DNA of 64,000 bases from Perca fluviatilis (lineage: Eukaryota > Chordata > Actinopteri > Perciformes > Percidae), in contig NC_053118.1 of NCBI RefSeq assembly GCF_010015445.1, positions 9,374,907 through 9,438,906 of the forward strand, in the 5' to 3' direction. Below the pieces are notes generated by a model, which was given only the letters and a program-made list of their open reading frames with translations, was not told the origin of the DNA and did no database searches. The first letter of the stretch is position 1, and each line of letters opens with the position of its first letter. A program made the position numbers and the translations under genes. Below are positions 56,553 to 64,000 of this stretch, piece after piece.

Positions 56553-56559
56553 CTAGGGG

Positions 56560-57296
56560 ACATTGTTTTCAACTGTAAAACATAAACAGAGAGTAGCACA
56601 ATTAAATCATGTTTATGTCTGATATTTAAGCTTTAAGTATTATACTACTGGAGTAATGCAGAAGTGATGTAATACGGGTGACTGTTGAAATGACACTGTA
56701 ATTTGGAAGGGTTGCCTGGATTAGTGAATATAGTGCATAGCGCACCATTTCTCAGCAAAAAAAGAGATAGGTGCTAGCAACATTATTTGCCATAACAACC
56801 AAAATATGTTGGTACTGTAGATGTGCATCTGCTTGTTTGGTTTATGGTACATATACATTGTCTTACTTTGTGGAGGGATCCAAAACACTGCATACTTGTT
56901 GCAACTTTTTTGCAATCAAAGGAAGGAAGCAGATCACTTAGCCAAAATCCAAGTCATAAGCAGCGACGACTGGGTTTGGGGCTTCACAAAGTCACTTCAG
57001 CTTATTTAAATAAGTTTAAGGAACGAGACTGATCACACATAGTAGTTACTTGGATGTAACTCGACTTCAAAGTGTGTGTGGAGCCCTGTAATTGGCTTTG
57101 CTTTTGGTTGACCTTTTCAAGGCTCCACAGCGGCACTCGAGAACGTTATTTTGATTTGATTTGTACATGATGATACATGATAACATGTATTATGCATTTT
57201 ATTAATTTGTAATAAACTTAATTTAATTGAATTTAACTTAAAGTATTGTTTTACAATTTTTTGCATCTATGATTTAATTATTCCTCAGTTTGTATA
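56560..57296. other. Stretch without recognised gene
   Basis: Searched by eye for upstream HECT exons on the minus strand; none recognised. Confidence 0.4.
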
Positions 57297-57298
57297 TA

Positions 57299-58544
57299 CC
57301 GTACAGGCCAAAAGTTTGGACACACCTCATTCAATGAGTTTCCTTTATTTTCATGACTATTTACATTGTAGATTATCACTGAAGGTATCAAAACTATGAA
57401 TGAACACATATGGAATTATGTACTTAACAAAAAAGTGTGAAATAACTGAAAACATGTCTTATATTTTAGATTCCTCAAAGTAGCCACCCTTTGCTCTGAT
57501 TATTGCTTTGCACACTCTTGGCATTCTCTTGATGAGCTTCAAGAGGTAGTCTCCTGAAATGGTTTTCCAACAGTCTTGAAGGAGTTCCCAGAGATGCTTA
57601 GCACTTGTTGGCCCTTTTGCCTTCACTCTGCGGTCCAGTTCACCCCAAACCATCTCGATTGGGTACAGGTCCGTTGACTGTGGAGGCCAGGTCATCTGGC
57701 GCAGCATTCCATCACTCTCCTTCTTGGTCAAATAGCCCTTACACAGCCTGGAGGTGTGTTTGGGGTCATTGTCCTGTTGAAAAATGAATGATGGTCCAAC
57801 TAAACGCAAACCGAATGGGATGGCATGTCGCTGCAGGATGCTGTGGTAGCCATGCTGGTTCAGTATGCCTTCAATTTTGAATAAATCCCCAACAGTGTCA
57901 CCAGCAAAGCACCCCCAGCCCATCACACCTCCTCCTCCATGCTTCACGATGGGAACCAGGCATGTAGAGCCATCCTTTCACCTTTTCTCCGTCGCGCAAA
58001 GACACAGCGGTTGGAACCAAAGATCTCAGATTTGGTCTCATCAGACCAGGCAATTTTCCAGACTGACTGACCTTCATTTGTTAAAGTAATGATGGCCACT
58101 CGTTTCTCTTTACTTAGCTGATTAGTTCTTGCCATAATATGAATTCTACAGTTGTCCAATAGGGCTGTCGGCTGTGTATCAACCTGACTTCTGCACAACA
58201 CAACTGATGGTCCCAACCCCATTAATAAGGGAAAAAATTCCACTAATTAACCCTGACAAGGCACACCTGTGAAGTGAAAACCATTTCAGGTGACTACCTC
58301 ATGAAGCTCATTGAGAGAACACCAAGGGTTTGCAGCGCTATCAAAAAAGCAAAGGGTGGCTACTTTGAGGAATCTAAAATATAAGACATTTTTTCAGTTA
58401 TTTCACACTTTTTTGTTAAGTACATAATTCCATATGTGTTCATTCATAGTTTTGATGCCTTCAGTGAGAATCTACAATGTAAATAGTCATGAAAATAAAG
58501 GAAACGCATTGAATGAGGTGTGTCCAAACTTTTGGCCTGTACTG
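57299..58544 (-). mobile_element. Tc1/mariner element, DD38E spacing, both ends present
   Basis: The ends read CGTACAGGCCAAAAGTTTGG (left) and, reverse-complemented, CAGTACAGGCCAAAAGTTTG (right). TA flanks both sides (57297-57298, 58545-58546). Copies of its ends occur at 1-182 and 6933-7315. The transposase gene inside is defective. Confidence 0.9.
57459..58135 (-). pseudogene. Tc1-like transposase, DNA-binding part deleted
   Basis: Starts MARTNQLSKEKRVAIITL, runs into GQSVWKIA, then jumps directly to WSDETKSEIFG, so most of the paired-like DNA-binding domain is gone. A frameshift near 57950 separates this from HGGGGVMGWGCFAGD, FQQDNDPKHTSRL and STDLYPIEMVWGELD. The triad D (WSDE), D (QDN) and E (PIE) is present, with 38 residues between the second D and E. 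DD38E is the spacing reported for Intruder-type elements. Length is about 215 residues against about 340 for the family. Confidence 0.85.
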
Positions 58545-58546
58545 TA

Positions 58547-58920
58547 TAGGTTATATAATTCAGTTTACATTCAGTGTTTTCTTTGATAATACTGTCTACA
58601 CAAATGTATATTACTTAATTTATATTTAAGGCCTATACATTAACTTTCATGATTTCTATTTTTATAGTTGATTTATTAGCATTGTTGGAGTGAGCCTGAT
58701 GCCTTTCATTGCCAACAACTTCTGTAATCGTGCATATGACAACAATAATGTACTTAAAGTCTTGCATGTAACTAGGACTACAGTTGAAAATTAGCCGACT
58801 GGCTATCACTGGCGCATTTACAGAAATGTTGATTAATGTGCATTGTCCTAATCAAATCAAATCAAATCAAATAAACCATTAAACCGCTCAGCAGTAGTGG
58901 CAGAGCAGCAGTGATACAGT
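58547..58920. other. Stretch without recognised gene
   Basis: A short AAATC tandem run at about 58853-58872. Nothing else supported. Confidence 0.4.
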
Positions 58921-58921
58921 A

Positions 58922-59170
58922 GCTACTTACTTACTTACTTACTTAGGCTCGTTACTCCGAGAAGGAGCATAGGCCACTGACAATATTTCTCCACCTCGTC
59001 CTGTTCTGTGCCATCTTCTCCAGCTCTTTCCATCTTGGCTGTGACACTCCTCCTCCAGGTGTTTCTTGGTCTCCCTCTATCACGTTTGCCCTGTAGGTTC
59101 CACTGCAGGGCTTGGCGTGTGATGGAATTCTTCAGTTTCTGCAGCGTGTGCCCAATCCATCCCCATTTTA
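58922..59170 (-). pseudogene. LINE C-terminal fragment (GRPRNTWRR type) with ACTT microsatellite tail
   Basis: The minus strand reads GWIGHTLQKLKNSITRQALQ, GKRDRGRPRNTWRR and EKYCQWPMLLLG, the C-terminal tail of RTE-like endonuclease/RT proteins. At its 3' side lies (AAGT)n (plus-strand ACTT run, 58924-58946), as is usual for such LINE tails. Confidence 0.65.
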
Positions 59171-59237
59171 GTTTATTTCCACTTCTTTAGCATGCTGCTT
59201 TGCTCTTCCCCACCGCTCTTTTTTCTTTATTTAATTA

Positions 59238-59511
59238 GGCGTTAGGGCCTTATTTTTACGTCGTAGCCTAACGTGCACCTCAAAAGTTTAACTACTCGTC
59301 ACGGCGACACACATTGCTTGGCCGTGGCTTGGTAGCGTTGCATTTCTCCAGACTTATTTCCTGATTTTTTTTTCTATTTTCCTGGTGGATACTAAGCTCC
59401 GGCCAAGCAACATACTTTTGAGTTGCACGTCAGGCTATGAAGTAGGATCTCTAGCTCCACGTACCTACGCACGTACTGTGGGAATTATGTCCAAAAAAAG
59501 GCCCTAACGCC
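59238..59511. mobile_element. Short TIR element (MITE), 274 bp
   Basis: Both ends read GGCGTTAGGGCCTT inward. The arms also share ACGT..TAGCCTAACGTGCA..TCAAAAGT-type sequence in inverted orientation. No coding capacity. Confidence 0.7.
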
Positions 59512-60780
59512 AGTCTAATCTGACTCCAGTTAATTAATTCCTGTGCCTTCTTTATATCGGACTTAAGTTTACCAAAACGCGAGAACCAATCTGAGACGAA
59601 GAGTTCAGTTAAGCAAAGGTTACTGAGTCCAGCATAAGAGTTACAACACAGCTGTAGGGGCCCCAAAAACAGAGTCTAAGTTTCCCTAGCAACAGACATG
59701 AAGTCAGAGCCCGGTCCACCAGGATCACGGTTCAAATGAGCTCCAATGTATTTTCTCCCTTAAGCTTTTATCCTCCCCTCACAGGGGGGTGTCTTCTTGT
59801 TTCTAGGCAGAAACTGTTATCTTCACAAACACACACGCCAAGGTCTGGGCCTTTGTATGGTGCAACTTCCTCTTCTCTTCTCGTAACCTTTAAACAATGC
59901 ACTTTTATGCCATATAAGGTCTAAACTATTTTTAGGACTTAAGCTTAACCTTCTGTTCATCAGATTTCAGCCAGAGTACTTTTAAGCACTTCCTCAATGA
60001 CTGCAAACAGTTATTTTGCAATGACCACAAATACAACTTTAACTGCTAATATTCTACCCATGGCGTTGATTTAACGCAAAAGAATAAATTGGCCTTTAGC
60101 GTATTGGCTGTGTGAAAGAAAAGCGAGAGTAAATTGAAGGGTGTTTCAACGTGGAAACACAGGAGTGCACACAGAGTGTCACGCACACAGCACACCTTTT
60201 TGTTTACTCAAATTGCAAAAATTTTGTGGTAATCGAGTGACATCGCGATTGCAATTAGATTAATCGTGCAGCCCTTTGTGGTAACAGTATAGGGCTGCAC
60301 GATTAAGTTTGGATAGTAGTAACTAAAAAGTAAGCTTTTCTTGATGTTTTCCTATTTAATCTCTTGTTTTTTAGCAATTTACCACAGCAATTATTTTTCT
60401 GACAAAGTACAATTATAGTATATGCTCAGACATAAAAATACCTTTCAAAAGGTGCACGGGTCAAGTCCAAAGCAGTCTCTTCTTTGTTTTCCAGTGTTAT
60501 GCGAACATTGTGACCAGCAAGAATGACAACCCATTGTCACGGCATTTCATAAAATGTTCACGTAATTTAATCTATTGATTCATGTACATGGACACGTTTA
60601 TCTCGTTTTTTTGGTCAGCACGTTTTTTAAACTAATGTATTTCAATGGGAAGCATCTTTCATGATCACAGCACGATTGTTTCAGGCTGCAGCAGAGAAGC
60701 TGTATACAGCTTTCCAATTATTGATATTTTTAGCCCTATAACCGCTGTTTTAATCAACATTTATTCACAAGATCTTATTA
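59512..60780. other. Stretch with two MITE ends, no gene recognised
   Basis: TAATCGTGCAGCCCT at about 60262-60276 and AGGGCTGCACGATTA at about 60292-60306 are inward- and outward-facing ends of the same short element family. No coding signal. Confidence 0.4.
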
Positions 60781-61690
60781 GGGCCCGAGCGCCGACAGCG
60801 GCGAAGGCCCTATTGAAACTGAAAGAATTATTTTTCCCGTCAAATCAATTGCCTTTTTGAGGGGCTTAACATATGCAAAAACTCACCAAATTTGGCGGTC
60901 GCATCAAGTCTGCTGAAAATTTACGTATTTTAAAGGTTTTGGGAATAGGCGCACAAAAATGGCTTGCTTGCGCCCCCTAGAAAGTAAAAACAATTGAGCC
61001 CCTGCAGTGCGTTTAACGTAGACTCACGAAACTTGGAACACATATGTAACATGTCAAGATGTACAAGAAACTTCATTAGAGCCATACCCTAAACCCAACA
61101 GGAAGTCCGCCATTTTGATTTCAAAGTTCGAAATTAGTGCAATTTTGGCCATTTCCACATGTCATACTTTAACGAACTCCTCCTAGAGATTTCATACGAT
61201 CAACAATTTGGTCTGTGCCATCTTAAGACATTAAAGCTGAAAAGTTGTTAAAAGAAAATTTTTTTGTCATAGGGCGTGGCCGTGGCGGGGTGGCAATTTT
61301 GTGCGTTTCGCCGCAGAAACAGGAAGTGGCTGTAACTTGAGTGTACATTGTCCAACTGGCTCGAAACTTTTCAGGATTCATAAGACTCCAACCCTGAGGA
61401 CAAATAAAGGCCGATATTTACTTAAAGTCATAGCGCCCCCTAGTGGCAACAGGAAGTAGGCCTAAAAGTCGAGGTGCTATACTTTAACGAACTCCAGATA
61501 GAGATTTCATCCGATGAACTTCAAACTTGGTCTGTATCATCTCAACACCTTAAAGATGAAAAGTTATTAAAAGAAAAACTTTTCGTCAGTCGGTGTGGGC
61601 ATGGCATGGCGGCCATTTTGAGTGTTTAGCGATGAACAAAGAAGCTGTTGTAACTTGAGTGTACGTTGTCGTATCGTTGTCGTATATTTC
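60780..61690. repeat. Dispersed repeat containing two tandem units of about 320 bp
   Basis: ACTTTAACGAACTCC, AGAGATTTCAT, TTGGTCTGT and AAAAGTTRTTAAAAGAAAA occur in the same order at about 61167-61260 and 61489-61580, and TAACTTGAGTGTAC follows in both. The start (CCCTATTGAAACTGAAAGAATTATT) matches 17437-17572. Confidence 0.75.
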
Positions 61691-62244
61691 GGTCTTATTT
61701 CCAGGGAAGCTGGATTGCTTTGTTGTTTATTGATATTTTTAAAACTATAACGCTACATCTATCAACATTTATTTAGATGTAATCATGGTATTCATTTCTT
61801 TATTTTAATAATATTATTTTGGTCTTATTACCGGTGAAATATTACAGTATGCTGTAAGACAGAACACTACGATATGATCCAAGTGGGGTGCATTTGAAGC
61901 CCATATCTCACAATGCAATGCAGGCATTCATATCAGAGAATCAGACAGCAATCAGCGGGTCTTTAACGACAGTATCGCTTCAGTGTACATATTTAATCAA
62001 TGGTTTTGTCACCTGTAACAATACGTTGCTCAGTTTTGTTCCAGTAAGTTATGCACCATAATAACGTTTAAAAAAATCAGCGGAATACTCCGCAAGTGAC
62101 GTAGTAATTACCGCTCGGCGGATAGGAAATATAAAAAATACATAATATTTGTAATATTGATGTTTTTGTCTAACGTTATATTTGAGAATTTAAACAATAA
62201 AGATAACAATAATAATAAAATACAGTTTCATGTATTCGTCTTAT
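61691..62244. other. Stretch without recognised gene
   Basis: AT-rich; an ATA/AAT run near 62205-62222. Confidence 0.4.
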
Positions 62245-62715
62245 GTACTGTTTGCCAAAAGCATTGTCGACAACCAACCTGGCATGGCTGTGGCGGAAAT
62301 TAAAAGTCCTCTGCTCTCTAGTGATGTGGGAGCCTAGTTATGGCCTCATCAGGTTCCTGTGGAGGGGAAAGGACTCATCTCCCACAAACACAAATGGCAG
62401 TGAGCGTCTGTGCTCTGCTCCAGGGACCGCAGCATTGTCCGTGGAGAGACCCATGGTCATTGGTTCTCCCATGTCCTCCGACGTCAACAACCCGGTAACA
62501 GTACTCTCCATCTACAACTGCCAAGAGGACAATAGAAAAAGTCCCCTTGTAGTTGTCGAACAGCGACCCAGAGTTGGAGGGGGTCCTGATGACAACGTGT
62601 TTTCCATCTATGGAGCTAACACAGTTGGGGAAGTTTCAGCACTGGTGGAAACCCTCCCCTATGGCCCTCCAATCGTCCAGGGTCGAAGCAGGCATCACCT
62701 CTTTCACCATCGACC
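62245..62715 (-). pseudogene. PIF/Harbinger (HARBI1-like) transposase
   Basis: On the minus strand: EVMPASTLDDWRAIGEGFHQ, a TGA, then [19 protein letters not shown] (first Asp in IDGKH), [16 protein letters not shown] and [15 protein letters not shown] frameshift near 62420 leads to [20 protein letters not shown] (second Asp in GDES), HRNLMRP, a TAA, then EQRTFNFRHSHARLVVDNAF, where the expected Glu of VENAFG is Asp. Two nonsense codons, one frameshift and the E-to-D change make it inactive. The longer open frame on the plus strand (62243-62800) is its complement and has no known domain. Confidence 0.8.
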
Positions 62716-62799
62716 GACAGGTGACATGAGGGCTGCTGAACAGGTGGAACACATCAGGACAGGGCAGACAATCACAGAAAACACACAAGGCAGGAAGTA

Positions 62800-63665
62800 A
62801 AGCAAGGGATTACAGAGAAAAACAAATAGTACAAAGTAAAACATGAAACTGAAGCATAAAACATACACACGGATGGAACAGAAACACATGAGACAGTAAT
62901 AAATAAGGAAACAGGAAAATAATTAATACAATTAAACAGGAAAAACTACAACTGACAACCACAACCATGACACTTCTTAGGAATTGGTGGACTCAAAACT
63001 GAAAAAGGATGTAATTAATGTAAGCACAAAGTTGGCCAGACACATGCATTTAGTGTTGTAGTGGTGCTATTGGTGAATGAAATAATTTACTGACCGTATG
63101 TTTTGCACTGAAATGTTGAGATTAAATATTCTATTAAGCATGGGTCCAAAAGTATCCAACCAAGATGAGAAATATGCACATATTGCAAACAAACACACAA
63201 TGCACACTCAAAAACATATGCCATACAATGTACAGATGTGTAAAAAATAAATAAAAGAAAACATTTTTGGCAAAAAACATTCTTAATATTGGATTGCTTC
63301 CCATTATGGCTGAGTTAAGATAGATCTGCTCTTTTTTTTTTTTTAAAAGCCACTGCAACCACTATTGGAACCTTATTATATATAGAGAGAAAGCATCTAA
63401 TGGCCATGTGGAGATGGCCAGTGTATGCTACCCTCTTGGATAAAGCTGCAAACAAATCCTAACCCGCTGACACCACCAGCTCAAGGAATAACAAGGAAAT
63501 GGGAGCCGAGAACAGTAGGACAAATGAAGGTATAGGCAAGAGAAAGTCATAAAGGAGAGTTGGTGTATTCAGGCTGTTTGGGCCTAATGATGAAGGATGC
63601 ACTGGGAGAAAGACTGTGGGTGATTGCTTGGCACTACAAAAAAGCCTCTTAACAATGAGCTGGGA
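62800..63665. other. Stretch without recognised gene
   Basis: AT-rich; no coding signal supported on either strand. Confidence 0.4.
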
Positions 63666-63990
63666 AATCAGGTTTATTGCCAAGTAGGTTATCACATACA
63701 AGGAATTTGCCTTGGTATTTTGGTGCATAACAATAAACATAGGAAGAGAAAATAAAAATGCAAAGTAAGTATTGCAAAAGTCAAGAATCATACATTTGAA
63801 ATAGAAAAATATTGCAATAAAAAATGAAACCTATTTAAAAAAGTTAACTAAATTAAAAGAGCTGTATAGTTTTTTAAATGAAGAGCATGCAGTGTGCAAA
63901 ATATGGACCAGGAAATGCAAAAGTATAAAGGAGATTATAATGAATATGTGCAATGCACAGAGATATTATTCCAAAAGATTTGCATTAAAA
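63666..63990 (-). repeat. Probable LINE 3' end fragment
   Basis: AGGTTTATTGCCAAGTAGGT, CACATACAAGGAATTTGCC and GCATAACAATAAACAT resemble the antisense 3' end of a widespread fish retroelement. No coding part remains. Confidence 0.45.
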
Positions 63991-64000
63991 GTGGAGTCTG

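Noticed and set aside
62243..62800. 185-residue plus-strand open frame
   Set aside because: It is the complement of a recognisable Harbinger transposase on the minus strand and has no domain of its own.

Overview
The window looks like intergenic DNA from a teleost fish. It holds (CA)n/(AT)n/(ATT)n microsatellites, tRNA-derived SINEs and a very dense layer of mobile elements typical of fish: Tc1/mariner, hAT, ISL2EU, PIF/Harbinger, piggyBac-like, Crypton-type, L2/L1/RTE/R2-group LINEs, BEL/Pao and Ty3/gypsy. I recognise no complete single-copy host gene. Almost every coding signal is a transposon protein or a broken exon. Names rest on reading the translations by eye; no database search was run.

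Layout. 1-10 kb: Tc1 end, terminal-inverted-repeat (TIR) elements, an hAT element (2083-3906) with a perfect 8-bp target duplication, a 57-bp tandem repeat, a fold-back Tc1 derivative and SINE pieces. 10.9-14.2 kb: an L2-like LINE on the minus strand whose 5' flank carries a solo LTR with a 5-bp target duplication. 15.7-17.4 kb: two LINE remnants around an AT microsatellite. 18.25-19.55 kb: a two-exon Crypton/KIAA1958-type tyrosine recombinase gene with a frameshift. 20-28 kb: piggyBac-like end, LINE tails, an L1 remnant split by a large inverted-repeat element, and another L1 tail.

30.0-45.8 kb is the main structure, a five-part nest. A short TIR element (30038-30438 plus 45584-45837) is split by a 15.1-kb ISL2EU transposon (30439-45583, flanked by AT). 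ISL2EU carries two convergent genes: a SWIM zinc finger - YqaJ nuclease - PHD finger protein on the plus strand, and a THAP - DDE transposase with three exons on the minus strand. Into it went a DD36E Tc1/mariner element (30969-33717, flanked by TA), a palindromic element (34373-35267) and a 6.9-kb BEL/Pao LTR retrotransposon (36790-43722) that landed between the 3' ends of the two genes. Every layer carries inactivating lesions, including changes at catalytic residues.

46-64 kb: Ty3/gypsy RT fragment, a MADF exon of Harbinger type, an integrase-core gene remnant, piggyBac-like ends, a second palindromic element, GT-rich minisatellite DNA, an R2-group LINE interrupted by a younger LINE with target duplication, an orphan HECT C-lobe exon whose catalytic Cys is Trp, a DD38E Tc1 element with both TIRs, a RTE-like LINE tail, a 0.3-kb tandem repeat, and a PIF/Harbinger transposase pseudogene read on the minus strand beneath a misleading plus-strand open frame.
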